Part shown: positions 1-12,249 of the stretch, piece by piece
Numbering within the stretch: the first letter of the stretch is position 1
Layout of the letters: every line of letters begins with the position of its first letter
From: Strigamia acuminata
Lineage: Eukaryota; Arthropoda; Chilopoda; Geophilomorpha; Linotaeniidae
Length of the DNA stretch: 64,000 nucleotides
Assembly: GCA_949358305.1 (NCBI GenBank)
Contig: OX442320.1
Location: 7,580,259 to 7,644,258, forward strand
Reading direction: 5' to 3'
The notes under the pieces: model-generated
What the model was told of the DNA's origin: nothing
Seen by the model: the letters and a program-made list of their open reading frames with translations, nothing else
Database searches by the model: none
Position numbers and translations under genes: made by a program

Positions 1-3000
1 TCTGGGAATCGACTGTAACGATAAAGCGTCGATTGGCCTAGTGTTACCTATATGGGTGGACTCCCAAATTACATTGGATGGTGATGGGTAAGATTTGCTT
101 AAAGATTTAACGCACAATTATTAAAGAAATTTTAATTTTATTGTTTTCAGTGGGTTTAGCGTGAGTTCGAGCACCAGATACCATATATTTAAACCTGTGT
201 CAGTTCAAGCCATGTGGTAAGGATATTTTATGTATTTTTAAAAGATTAATAGGAATTATTTAGAATTTATTTGTGTTATTCGAAAAAAGGAAATTGATGA
301 GACAGGGCGAGGCGAATAAGGGGTTGCCTCCATAATTTGCAAATACCACATATGGGGTCGTTTACCTTGTAATATTGCAATTCAAAATGTTTGTGTAGGT
401 GGGGGCTAATGGCTTCTGACGTCAAAATGACGTAATGTTAGTTGCAAGTTTAATCTTGGAGGTAAAAGATTCCCGGATGTGTGCAAAGAGTTGTCTCCAC
501 ACACGAGTTTGTTCCCGTGAACTTTAATAACTCGCCGCAATCATCAAAAGACCCTGAAACGAGTAATAATAATTTTTAAAAAAATGTTGATTTTATTTGA
601 GTAATTAAATCCACATTTTGTTGTTTTTTATTTATTTTTTTTATTTGTTTTTAAATTTAAATAAACAAATAAAAAATAAAGGTTTCAATTTAGGTCATGG
701 GAACTTGGATTGAATGTTGTGTCATGTTTGACATTGATGCTTATTAGGATTATTTTATTTTTATGGTTTTTTTTTTGAAGTTTAATAAAAATTTTATTAA
801 AGTTTTAGTATAATTTGCTCGGTGCAGTAGATCACGAGTTATTAAAGATTAAATCATCTTGTAGGAAAGTTAATTAAATTTTTCCCAAAAGGTCCAACAT
901 TTTCTCACATTATATTAAACCATTTCTTTTAAATGTGTGTTTTTCTCGCGTAAACATTCCATTTACGATCATCCACCTTTGCATCTCTTCCCAATATGGC
1001 AAGTTGGCTAATTAAATTCTGCCTTTTTGAATCGACGATGTTTATCTAGAATTTGGAGACATAAAGCGACTAATTTCATATGCGTATCACTTAGTATTAT
1101 TATCACAAACCAGTGAAGATGGCTGGGAACAGCCGAAAGGCCTATGGAATGACTCGCGTATTTTAAATCTTTTTTCTAAAGTGACTAAATGTTGAGCAAA
1201 TGCAGAATTTGAAGCAGAAAAAGCGGAAATAATTAAAATGAGTAATCGCTTGTTTGGCTAATAAATTTGGTTGTAATATTTAAGTCAGATTAAGAATGAT
1301 AAAACGGGGAAAATAAGATGTAGTCCTTGGGTTGAAGCGGGACGGGACTGACCTTCTGAAGATGTATGGAGAAAAAAAGACAACAAAAGCCCTCTATATT
1401 TTTGTAGATGGTTGGAATGCAGCAATGCAGGTTTTTCTCATTTATCCTGCTGCTTAGTTTCATGAAATTGCCGAATTAGTTGCTCTATTTTTTTTTGTTT
1501 CTTTCTTTCCTGCTTATGTTTTATTAGTTTTGTTTTGTGTTTGAGTTGAATAATCCCATTGGAAATTAAAATGAAGGCTCAAAGAGTTGTGGAAGTTGAA
1601 TGAAATGTGGAATTGTTTTTGTTTTGGAGATTTTTTTTATTTTTTTGGATTTAAAATTGTTATAAAGAATACATCTGTTGTACTGTTTATTACTACAGGT
1701 CAGGATTCTTGGGATTCAACTTTTATTGCTTTTTAAGTCAATACAAAAGATGGGGTTTTATAGATACTTAAAAAAATTAGCGAAATGGTGTTCACCTTTA
1801 CTAAATTTTTTTTTTTATTGTTTTTTTTTTCTTTTTAGGTCTGCATTGCAAACACTACATAAAGCTAGCTCAAAGGCTCGGGAATATAATTATTTTATGG
1901 GTGGATTGACGCATACATGGATCGATTACTACGAAAAGAAGATACATTCAGATAGATCATGTCTCAATGAATGGTAATAGAATAAATTTTACATACTGTA
2001 TATGCTTGCTATAATGCGAGAGATTTATGGTGAAAAAATGTGCAAAGTGTAAGTATAACGTAGTGCTCAAATGTGGATATATAAATATGGATATTAATAG
2101 TAGCTGCATTCAGAAATTACAATTACAATTTTAGTTTAAGTGTATTTTAAGTTTTAACATGGGTTTGAACAGGAAATGATGTCATTTTTGGTTTAAAATT
2201 GAAGTAAAACACAAAATGTTTTAGTTTTTGAATGCAGCTAGTTATTCGTTAAATGAGCCGTAAACGTTTATGAAATGTTTGATGACTCAAACGATGAAGA
2301 AGAATTTTATGGATTCTGACATTTTGTTTAAAATAAATTAATTTTTCTTTCGTTAATTCGTATTGCATTATTCAGAATGTCATGGAACAAGATTAAGAGT
2401 TTGCATTACACGTGAACATGCAATTTTAAGACTTATTTTTGTACAAAACTCCCTATTAGTTTGCATTATGCGCGTGCATATATGGTAAATAGTTTTTGTT
2501 GTTTAAAAGTTTATATGTTGATTTGAATTTGAAAATTAAAATGAAGTTGCAGCCGGAAACGAAGTCAGAAATGGCTTAAAACTGTAATAACTCTACACTT
2601 AGTTCTAGCAGGTTCCTGTTTTCTCCGCCCAATCCTTTCATTTCCTATTTTGCGAAGAATAGTGCAATCATAAAGTGAAATTTGTACAAATGAATGCAAT
2701 TGTAGAAAAGAAAATTTTAATTATTATTACAATTAAATCGGTCTGGATTTTTGTTTGCAATTGTAATGTTAATTTGTGCTCGGTCTTTTTTTAATTTCAA
2801 GGTTATTTTCTATTCTCTACCCTTCTTATTGGCCTTGGTGTTGTTTGTATTGAGTTTTTTTTATATGAGATAAATTAAACAGGATGAGAAATAGATTTTT
2901 TTTGTTTTACTAGTGATAAAATTTGAATAAAAATTGAAAGAATTGTCAAAATTAATGCACAACTTGGATTTTTCTGATGAAAAATCGATTTCTGGAAATG

Positions 3001-3279
3001 ATATTTCATTTCTAATATGTTTTATTTATTTTTAATTATTTCAGGCACGCAATGGATGATTTGGAGTCTCGAAGACCACCTTCTCCTGATTATTTATTAA
3101 GGTATAACGGTTTTTTAGTGATTGAAATAAATATTTAATTTTTACTTTGTAGCAGGTCGAGCGAGCGTGAAGCCACAGAGTCCTACATTCGAGGCAAATT
3201 GAAAGAAATTATGATGTCGGTTGATTTGGATGAAGTAACTAGTAAATATGTAAGTAAAATGCGCAGAAAAAAATTATTT

Positions 3280-3310
<31 letters not shown>

Positions 3311-6300
3311 GATTCGTTGTAAATTAGAGGAAGACATGAACATGCATTTAAATGAGTATAAAAGTTTTATTGATCAAGAAATGATAGTGATTCTCGGACA
3401 AATGGATGCTGCTACTGAAATTTTTGATTATTTATATTTGGGTTCAGAATGGAATGCGTCCAATTTGGAAGAATTACAACGGCACGGGTACGCGTCAATC
3501 CCGCCCGACGTCGAACAAAATAACCGACTCGTTCTTTTGCAGTGTTGGACACATTCTTAATGTAACGCGCGAAATAGACAACTTTTATCCGGGAATGTTC
3601 GATTACCTTAACATCCGCGTTTACGACGAAGAAGGCACCGAGTTGTTACGTCATTGGGACAAGACTTATAAATTCATTGCCAACGCCAAGTGAGAGAAAT
3701 AAAATTACAACTTTAATATAAATATAAAATATTTTATTTTTTTTTTTAATTTAGAAAAAGTGGATCCAAGGTGTTAGTTCATTGTAAAATGGGCGTGAGT
3801 AGATCGGCGTCGGTGGTTATTGCGTACGCGATGAAAGCTTACGATTGGAGCATGTCTCGCGCGCTCGAGTACATCAAAACCAAACGCACTTGCGTCAAGC
3901 CCAACACCGGATTCATGAAACAGTTGGAAACGTACCAAGGAATTCTCGACGCGAGCAAACAACGACATAATCAACTGTGGAGATCGAAATCCGAAACGAA
4001 TTTGAAAAGTCCGCAACAAGAGTTGGGCATTTCCGAGACCGATCACAGTATAAAACAGTCAGGCATTCCCGAGCCAAACCAACAAATCTTATCCATGTAC
4101 CTCGAATCACCCAGTCCTAGTCATAGGCCTAAATCATGGTCTCCGGAGGATAATATTGTCAATATGCTTTTCGCTGACCCCACATCAGGCAAGCCGCGCA
4201 CAAAAATGACGGGAAAAGTTAATTCTAATGACGTTTTGTTTTGTTTGACGCTAGGTAACGATGTCATCGGTTCGGTGGACCCGTTGCAAGAGAACGGGAA
4301 CGAATTGTCGGGCAAAGTTCAAATGCGAAACAAGCACATGTTGTTGCCGGGCCGCAACGGTCAGGCGTATTGCGTATCTCAGAACAAGGTTCTTCATTTG
4401 CCCACTAGAGCGGACGAGAAGAGAAACAAGCAAGTTTCGTCGTCGTCGTTCGACGACGACGATTTAGTCAAGTTTTGCATCGGCGACGGCGACGATTCGC
4501 CCGTGTTCGAGTGCAGGAATCCGCTGTATTCGGACGGCGGAACCGACGACGAAATCGTGGCGCAAGTGCCGTCGCTCAAACGGGTTTCGAGCATCAAGGA
4601 CCGCATCAACGAGTTGGAACTCCAAGTTCATCACGGGGATCAGAAGGGGACGAAGGATCAGCTCGATTTGCCCGAAGTGAGAGGATTGGTGCTGAATTTG
4701 GCCAATCAGTTCGAATCGGGCTCGAAACCCAACACCCCGTCGCCGGTGGACGACGGCGAAACCCTCACCGAATGCTGCAACGCGACACCGCTCCCCGCGG
4801 TCGAAGGAAACGGCCCCGTGCTCGCCCAGATGAAGCCCCCGCCGCCGCGCCATCAGGCGGTGCTGGTCAAGTCGGAGAACTGGCAAGACGCGAACAAAAC
4901 GGCGACGGACGACAACAAACCCGCCGAACAGCTGACGATGAAGCTGCGCATCAACGGGACGCCGCATGCGGTGCCCGCCAAAGACGAGACGTCCGGCGGC
5001 GGCAAGAAGAGGACGCGGGAGGACCCGTTCTCGGCGCAGGTGGACCGCGTGTTCGATCGGGAGGAAAGAAGCGGGTTCGGCGACGCGAGTGTGAGTCCTA
5101 GTCGACAGAACTCGTGGGGCTCGAGCGACAGTGCCATAGGAATACAAACGCAGCGCGAATCGCCATCCAGGCAGAGCTCGTGGGGGTCGGCCGACAGTCA
5201 AGGAACGCTTTTGTCTCGGCACAGTTCGTGGGGGTCGGCCGACTGCAGGCACGGAGCGGGCAAGACGGTCGCCAGACGTCCGTCGACGTTTGATTCGCAG
5301 TACGGCAGCCCCGGCAACGAACCGGGGCCGTTTACGGAGAACGTGGTGTACGGTTGGAGGAAGGAGAACGAGGAAGGGTTGCTCAAAAGGACTAACTCGT
5401 TCGACGGCTCGTTTACACCGGTCGAAACAGCCCCCGTCGCGGTACCTAGTCCGATTCAGAGGTCACAGAGTCTGCGCGTGTCCGAGGTGGCTCTGAGGAG
5501 CAGGTTCGCGAATCTGCGCGTGCACGCGCCCACGCCGTACAGGAGTCCGGAGGAGAGACGGAGATTGTCGCTTCAGAGTCCCATTTTACATTGCGCCAGT
5601 TTCCCCTCGCTGTTCGCTAGTAGGAATGGCAACGCGCTGTATTCGAGCCACGCCGTGTCGCAGCCGGAAATGAGTCGCTACGATCTGAAGTTGGACCTCG
5701 AGTGTGTTTGTCAGGCGCAAAGTGAGACGGAGGACGCGGCCGGGATCGTTAATCAACACAAGTTGGCGCTGGAAAACCGGGTGGGCAGCAAGAGCGGTGA
5801 AGTGGCGGGGCGGAACACGTCGCCGGAAGTGGATTTGGCGAGCGTGGGGAAGGTGAAGCGCATCACGAAGGAAATCGAGTCGAAAGTGAGCACGTCGCCG
5901 CCGAAAAGGGACAAAATGGTGGTCGTGGAAGGCGCGGCGAGCAAGGAGCAGGCGGCGAGCACGTCGCCGATGAATACTAGTCCGGTCGGATCGCCCGGTT
6001 TGCCCGGTTTGCCCGACAGCGTGGTCGCGCTCGATGATAAAAGCGTGAGGTCGTTGGTCGGGAAATTCGAAACGAAAGATTTTCATAGGACTAGGTATCA
6101 TTCCGAAAACGATACCGCTCCGACGGCGTCGGATCAGTCGGATTCGACGTCCAACCCGATTGCGATCGATTCGTCGAAAAGAAAATCCGTCGGATTTGCC
6201 AGCGCGACGCCGTGGAAGGATTCTCTCGGTCTGGACGCGACGGGGAACGGGGAACCGTTGTGTTTCACGTTCACGGTTCCCAAGCCCGTTCATCTGCCGC

Positions 6301-6449
6301 CGAAACTGCCGCTGCCCCAGAGTAACAGCGGGAGCAGCGGCGTGAACGTGATACCCAGACGGATACGGAAATTGCACGGGAAAAGTCATCCGCTGAATAA
6401 ACTCATGGCCAAACAGCGACATCCGAATGCGCTTTATAATACGATGTGA
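1..6449 (+). CDS. ssh: Slingshot protein phosphatase (cofilin phosphatase), 5'-truncated
   Basis: Slingshots are dual-specificity phosphatases that reactivate ADF/cofilin and so drive actin filament turnover. Eight exons join in phase: 1-87, 151-216, 1839-1973, 3045-3101, 3156-3249, 3312-3487, 3543-3689, 3755-6449 (stop TGA). They give about 1151 residues; the true start lies left of the window. The order is the conserved N-terminal SSH region, a DEK-C-like segment (ESYIRGKLKEIM...), then the phosphatase domain with LYLGSEWNASNLEEL, HILNVTREIDNFYP and the catalytic P-loop HCKMGVSRSA (Cys and Arg present, so presumably active). The last exon (2.7 kb) encodes a long disordered tail with three RQ/H-x-SWGS repeats and a family C-terminal motif, HGKSHPLNKL. 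The tail exon is GC-rich compared with its AT-rich surroundings. Family assignment is very secure. Confidence 0.95.
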
Positions 6450-7400
6450 CAGTGATCGTGTGGTGTCGTGCGGTGGCTTGCACATTACACCGAGGTGGCC
6501 GTTTGTTTTTCCCATCTTTCCCCCTTTTATTTCACATTGAAATTGTTCAGTGACTCGTTTTAATATCTAAGGAGTAAAAGCAGAGTTGGTTATATTGTAA
6601 TGCTCGTTGTTGTAGCATTTAAACAATATGCATCTGGGTGTGTAATGTGGGAATCATCATGTGTTGTAAGGGGTTTGTTGTTGTATATATTTGAGTGTAA
6701 TGCGTCGGTAGTTTTTTTTTTTTATGTTTTTTTTTGTCATGTGATAATTTTTGTTTTTTGTTTTTTTTTGTCGAGGAATCATGCAATTTTTATTTTTAAA
6801 AAAGACATTATTGAAAGACATCGAGAAGTCTTCCATTAAGTCTTCCATAACATGAACTGCCCGTCAATTTTATCAAGTTTTGGACCGGTTATAATCGGTT
6901 AGAAATCAGTTTGTTGAAGAGTTGCACGATTGTTTGACGTATTTTTTTTTTTTTTTTGGTTCTCTGGAAGAATAGAAATTTAAAATAGTGTTAAGAGTCT
7001 TGATACGAGATAATTGAATTGATTTATTAATTTTTTTTTTGTATTTTAAAAATAATAATATTGTTTTTATTTAATCAATTTAAATTTTGTGATGAAATGA
7101 AAAGTTGAGTTAATTTATTTGGTTATGTTTTTCTGATGGGTTTCCTAATTTTAAAGTTGTTTTTAGGATTTTACAATGTATATCTCACATTCTTTCTTTC
7201 TTTTTTTAATTTTGATTTTTTTTTTCCTCCATTTTTTCTTCTTCCTTTTCCTCAAAAGTCCTAAATGCGGGACATTTTATCAAAATGTTGCAAATACTTC
7301 TGGTATATATTGAAAAAATTGCATGTTTAATTTGCAGTTTTAATTTTATTTGTGGATTGTTGCCATATATGATGAATAAATGACTTCAGAAGTGAATGAA
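6450..7400 (+). other. Slingshot 3' UTR and poly(A) signal
   Basis: This AT-rich, T-rich stretch follows the slingshot stop and holds no credible coding sequence. An AATAAA hexamer at 7375-7380 lies about 40 bp before the stop codon of the convergent TMCO6-like gene. The two 3' ends therefore nearly touch or overlap. The short ORFs here are T-run artefacts. Confidence 0.6.
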
Positions 7401-7418
7401 AACTATTTTTTTATTTAA

Positions 7419-9365
7419 TCAATTAATTAATTCAATTATAACATTACATAAATTCAGAACATCCGCGTCATCTCGGCTTTTCAGAACGTCAATCTGAACC
7501 AAACAGTCTTTCAACAACGACATCATTTCGTTTTTTGGTAAATTACAATTCTCAATCAAAAGCGCCGTTAAAGTGAGACAACCTTTCACAGTTTCAGCAT
7601 CGGGCCTTTGCAAAAGTCTCGTTATTTTGCTAAATATTTCCATTTCGCGCGCTAAAACGTCACAAAACGGTTTAGAAACGGCGATGTTGCAAAGACAGAC
7701 GAGAGATTGCAAGCTTATAACTCCGATATTCTCGCACAAGTTGACCACCCTTTGTAAAACTCCCGGATGTTGCAGTACGGAAACTCCTTCAGCGCAACCC
7801 ACGATGTTAGCCAGGAGCCAGAGACTTTCTTTGACGATGTGACTGTATCTAGATTCGAGCAACGAAGTTAGAATTAAACCAATTTCAGGTTTAGAAACGC
7901 AGTGATGTATAATATTCGCTTCTCCCGAACACAAATTGGCCAACGATCGAACCAATGGTGTAATAACCTAAAAAAAATTATATTTAAATTAATTTAATTA
8001 ATTTAATCGGGTGAATTTGCTTACGGTTATCGTGTCGGGTTGGGTTAGCGAGCAATTTGATAGTTGGCGCAAAATAATGTCCATGATTTCCGCTGACATG
8101 AGATTCGAGTCGTTTTTACCACTGAAAAAAATTTTTTTTTTAGTTAAATGTTTTCTAAATTTGGTTTTAGTTAATTGCCTGCACGTTAAGTGAAAGATAA
8201 TAGATGCACTTTCCGCCATTGTGGCTGTTATGTTGTTGGAAATCAATGGATGTGAAATTAATGAGAGTGCTTCGTGATTCAGCAAACCTTCACTGAAATT
8301 AGTTTTGGGTTTAATTAAAATTTCATGTGGTAAATTACTAAAATTAAAACTTGTAGTTACTCGATGTTGTTTCTTCTAGTGTGCGTGTAACAAGCCAAAG
8401 CGAAATATGCCGAGAATTGAACTTTTTCATTCGGTGACTGCGAAATACAATAAAAATATATTTAAAAAATAAAATTATCTCCAATTTTTATCTTCTTACA
8501 GTTAAAAGTTTCTTAACTGCAGGAACAAATCCTTGTTTATTGAGTATTTCGCTGCAATTTTCACAATCGGCGGCGAAATTCCCCAAAGCCCAAACGCATA
8601 ATTCCTAGAAAAGTTTAGAGAATAAATTTAAAAAATTAAAATTGGACATTTTGTACCTGTAATTCGTAGCTTCCATTGCCTAAAAATACTATTAGATAAG
8701 CAGCTGCAGCCTTAATACAAGATGAAGTGGATTTGTGGCTTCCAGTACCCAAGTTAATCAAGCAGACGGCTGATGCTAATTTTAAGTTGACGTCTTTCCC
8801 GATTAAACATCCTATTAGAGAATACAGCGCTCCATCAACACTGGAAAGATGTTTTTATTAAAAATCAATTTTTTTCTTTATTTTTTTCGTTTTTTTGTTC
8901 GTACCTTATAAATGTATTTATATGTTCATCTCCGTGTGAAAATGCTTCGCTTAAATACTTCAATATTTCAAGTTTCTTGTGTTTTTTCAGTTGTTTGCTC
9001 AATTCGATCACCTGCCGGCAAAACGGGGAATTAACGAATTGAAGTTTGGATCATGTGATAAGTTTTTGTTTTGTATCTTACCCGCTCTTGTGTGATTTCC
9101 GTTTTACTTTCGTTTTCGTCGTTTGTCCACTTTCTTTTGATCGTAAGTAAATCATGAATCTTTTGTTTTCGTCTTTCTGATTGAATGATTTTACCGTTAA
9201 AACACGAAAATACAGATCTGGATCAACCTCGAGATCAACCCAACACGAACCCAAGATCAACCCAAGCGTGTTAAGCCTAAACACGCACTCACCATTAGTT
9301 TCCAGACGATGTTGAGAACGGATTTCTTCAATTTTAGCTCGGGAAGATGTTTCTAATTGCTCCAT
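7419..9365 (-). CDS. TMCO6-like ARM-repeat protein (importin-alpha related)
   Basis: Nine exons join in phase on the minus strand: 9365-9293 (ATG), 9176-9082, 9011-8905, 8840-8657, 8604-8500, 8437-8361, 8292-8185, 8121-8025, 7967-7419 (stop TGA). They encode about 464 residues, close to the roughly 490 of vertebrate TMCO6. The N-terminus is basic and helical (ERRKQKIHDLL...), in the position of an importin-beta-binding-like segment. It is followed by armadillo repeats; diagnostic stretches are LCVWALGNFAADC and ESLWLLANIVG. The exon 7 donor is ambiguous: GTGCAG at 8184, or a GC donor 6 nt further on, both in phase. The function of TMCO6 is poorly known; a role related to nuclear transport is inference from the fold. 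Confidence 0.82.
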
Positions 9366-9589
9366 TTGGCTTTAGAGAAGGTAGGATCCGTTGTTTTTGT
9401 TTTTCTATGCAAACTTAACGGACCAAGGCCAACTTAGCTTTGCGCGCCACTCCGGAATTTGTCGGCTTTGGAGCGTAATCATTAAAACTCAGTTAATTAA
9501 TAAATATTAGAATAAATGAACAGATGAGTGTATATTATAGGTAAAGATATTACTTACACGTCGGTTAAAGGTATATTGTAGTAAAACTT

Positions 9590-9665
9590 TAGGCAGTTTG
9601 AATCGCGCCTTTGAAACTTCAATGCTGATTGGCTGTTGAGTATTGAGCGCGAAATTCAAAATATA
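9590..9665 (-). promoter_or_regulatory. Candidate cell-cycle promoter module upstream of the TMCO6-like gene
   Basis: About 230-300 bp upstream of the TMCO6-like ATG is a cluster of three motifs. There is a GCGCC followed directly by TTTGAA (9606-9616, CDE/CHR-like), an inverted CCAAT box (ATTGG, about 9628-9632) and an E2F-like GCGCGAAA (9647-9654). Together these resemble cell-cycle-regulated promoters. No TATA box is seen here. The assignment rests on motif matching only. Confidence 0.35.
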
Positions 9666-10019
9666 AAAAGTCAAAACCAAGATATATAAAAACGAGAACT
9701 TGCTTTATTCGACAAAGGTTGTTACATAACAAAACAAAAAAAAATAACTACTACAAATGATATTTGTTTTTGCAACAAATGTTACCTTAAAAAAATTCTA
9801 AAAACTTTTTTTTTGTATTTTGCAGACCACAATCAAATCAACACATACAAAGTGATTCTCTGCTTATTCATCTAGAGGGCAAGATTAAGGTAAATTAAAA
9901 CAAAAAACAAAAGAAAACATGAAATTTGTGTACATCTAAAATCGGGGCAAATTCGGGGTTGGGGGACAGGAATTAGTCGTCGCATTTTTCTTCCCTTACT
10001 TAAGAACTTAAGAAACAAA

Positions 10020-10053
<34 letters not shown>

Positions 10054-10168
10054 TTAGAAATTAAATTAACACCATTTTTTTTTGATTTTTTTCTATATAC
10101 TTTGAATTAGGGATAAGGCTGGTCCGAAACTGGCCGGTGGAGTACAAATGTGGGGTTCAACAAACTTA

Positions 10169-11937
10169 TTATTGGCTTTGTGGGACTTCAGATGATGGCT
10201 GTTGTGGGATTGGTGATTCGGAAGATGACTGTTCCTTGGGTTGTTCTGGCTCTGGTTTGGCGGCTTCCTCCTTGGCTGGTTCAACAGATTCTGCTGCTTT
10301 CTCTTCTACGGGCTTCTCTGGTACTACTGCTGCTACCGGGGTTGCTTCGGATGATGGGTGTTCGTGGTGTTCGTCGTGACCGGGTTCGTGCGATTTACCA
10401 GATGGTTCCTGCAATAGTGATTATAAATTCTCATTTTGGTAACGTAAAAAACGTTTGCGATGGTTGGGACTTTGACGTGGTACAGGAGCTTACTCATACT
10501 AACTACAGAAGGATAATGTGTAAATTGTTTGCTGGGTCGGAATAGTTAAAAGCAGTTCAGAGATCGGGAAACTATTAACGACTTCCTGAATAGTTCAGGT
10601 TGGACAATCAAACTTGAATAATCCATAAATGCTATTTTATAGTTTTCGATTGTTTAGTTTACTTACTTTCTCTGCAGGTTTCTCTGCTGGTTTCTCTTCT
10701 GGTTTCTGCTCTTCCGCTGCTTTTGGTTCTTCGGTGGCCTTTTCTTCAGCTGCAGCTACCTCTGGTGTGGGTGCAACTTCTTCCTTCTTTTCCTCGTCAA
10801 GTGACAATTCCTTGGCCTGTGCAACATTCTCTTCGGCTTTTGGTGCTTCCTCTTCTTTGGGTTGTTCGGGTTGTGGTTGTTCGGGTTGTTTAGGTTGTTC
10901 CGGTTCTGGCTGTTTTGCTTCTTCGGGTTGTTGTGGCTGTTCGGGTTGTGGTTCTGGCTGTTTGGGTTGTTCTGGCTCTTGGGGTTGTTGTGGCTGTTCT
11001 GGCTGTTCGCTCTGGGCTTCAACTACAGCGGATTTTTCTTCTGGCTTTGCTGGTTTAGATTCTTCAACTTTCTCTGTAAACGTTAATCGCATTTTAGTTA
11101 TTTATTATTTTTCTTTCTTGCTGATTTAATCAGCAGAATCAAATACACACGCTCGATTAACTATTAAACGGATAAAAGTCTTTATTTACATTTGAGAATC
11201 TCAATTGTCTCTTCCTGTGAAAATCAACCAACCGTGATTGACGGATTTCCCTTTAATTTATGCGTAATGACAAGTTGTCAATGGGAAATTTCCTTCATGG
11301 AAGCAAATATTGTTCTAGAAATCCGTGTCTGTGTAACAAACAATACGACGCTTCCGCAATTGATAGGAAATGCTATTATAATTGGCTTTTCTCACGCTTC
11401 GATTTAAAAAGTGGAAGAGATGGGCATAATAAACCTTGAAATAAAATTCCAAGGAAGCAAAGACACACCATAAATGGAATAACGACTAAACTAACGCATT
11501 TTTTGTTGAATTTAATTGGAAATAAGAGGCAACTTCACGCCGTGAATTGAATACTAAGGATGATGTTTAACGGCATTTAAACTACGGAAGCTTTTTTTTC
11601 GTGTTAACTGATGCAAGGCTCATTCAAATGATACTGAATAGCATTTTACAACTGGGTTGATGCTTTTGCATTGAAATTTGTATGAAATTTGTATGAAATT
11701 GGGCGTGTTTGTAGTAGAAATATAGATAAAATGTTATTACCTTCGTGTTGGGGTAATTCAGGCTTTGCTGAGCTGCTTAATGGCTCTTGGGGTTGTTCGG
11801 ACACATCCCTGATGTAACCTGCAATAAGAGAGAGAAATCAATTTGGAAAATTAATAAAGAAGAGGTTTTTGTGGGTTGTACTTACGTCCAAAAGCGAGGC
11901 ACACACAGATGGATAAGATGCAAATTTGAAGCTTCAT
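10169..11937 (-). CDS. Secreted Glu/Pro/Gln-rich low-complexity protein
   Basis: Four coding exons on the minus strand join in phase: 11937-11886, 11818-11741, 11073-10667 and 10408-10169 (stop TAA). They give about 258 residues. Exon 1 encodes a signal peptide (MKLQICILSICVCLAFG), and the acceptor in front of it follows a separate leader exon. The mature part lacks cysteines and consists almost wholly of short PEQPKQP/QPEQPQ units followed by EEK/PAEK units. It is thus a highly acidic, probably disordered extracellular protein. I recognise no family; cuticular, salivary or matrix roles are possible but not shown. A plausible poly(A) signal (AATAAA on the minus strand) is at 9702-9707. Confidence 0.75.
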
Positions 11938-12052
11938 GGTTGGTTTTGTTTGTTTGTTAGAAATAAGAAATCTAGAAAAATGTTTAAAATTGTTAAGTGT
12001 GGAAGGCCAAGTGGTGTTTGCCGGTGCTGGGTCGGTGCCTGGTCGAGCTTAC

Positions 12053-12146
12053 CTCAAATGTAACAAGGTAGATTATCCTTGATGTTTTGATGCTCAGCTC
12101 TGATGGCGCACTGTGCTGTTTTGCTGCTCGAGCACCTTCTTTTATA
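12053..12146 (-). promoter_or_regulatory. TATA box and noncoding leader exon of the Glu/Pro-rich secreted gene
   Basis: TATAAAAG (12139-12146, minus strand) predicts a start site near 12110. A leader exon then ends at a good donor (GAG|GTAAGC, donor GT at 12052). The next exon begins after an acceptor at about 11972 and carries the context ACCAACC before the ATG. A strong TATA box with a short leader fits a highly expressed tissue-specific secreted protein. Confidence 0.55.
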
Positions 12147-12249
12147 GGCCTTAGTGACGATTGATTGGTCAGCATTACACTCCCTTCTCCCTTCAGCCTC
12201 CAAGGTGAACGCTTGCTATAGGTGAGGAGTCACATGGTGTGTGTGTGAC

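Noticed and set aside
4464-6515. Long antisense ORFs (262 and 309 codons) and a 208-codon +2-frame ORF over slingshot
   Set aside because: They mirror the GC-rich codon bias of the real last exon, are Arg-rich without domains, and have no splice or promoter signals.
7998-8285. Single 95-codon ORF in the TMCO6-like gene
   Set aside because: It reads through a 63-bp intron by chance; ARM-repeat continuity and the TTTTTTTTCAG acceptor favour two exons.
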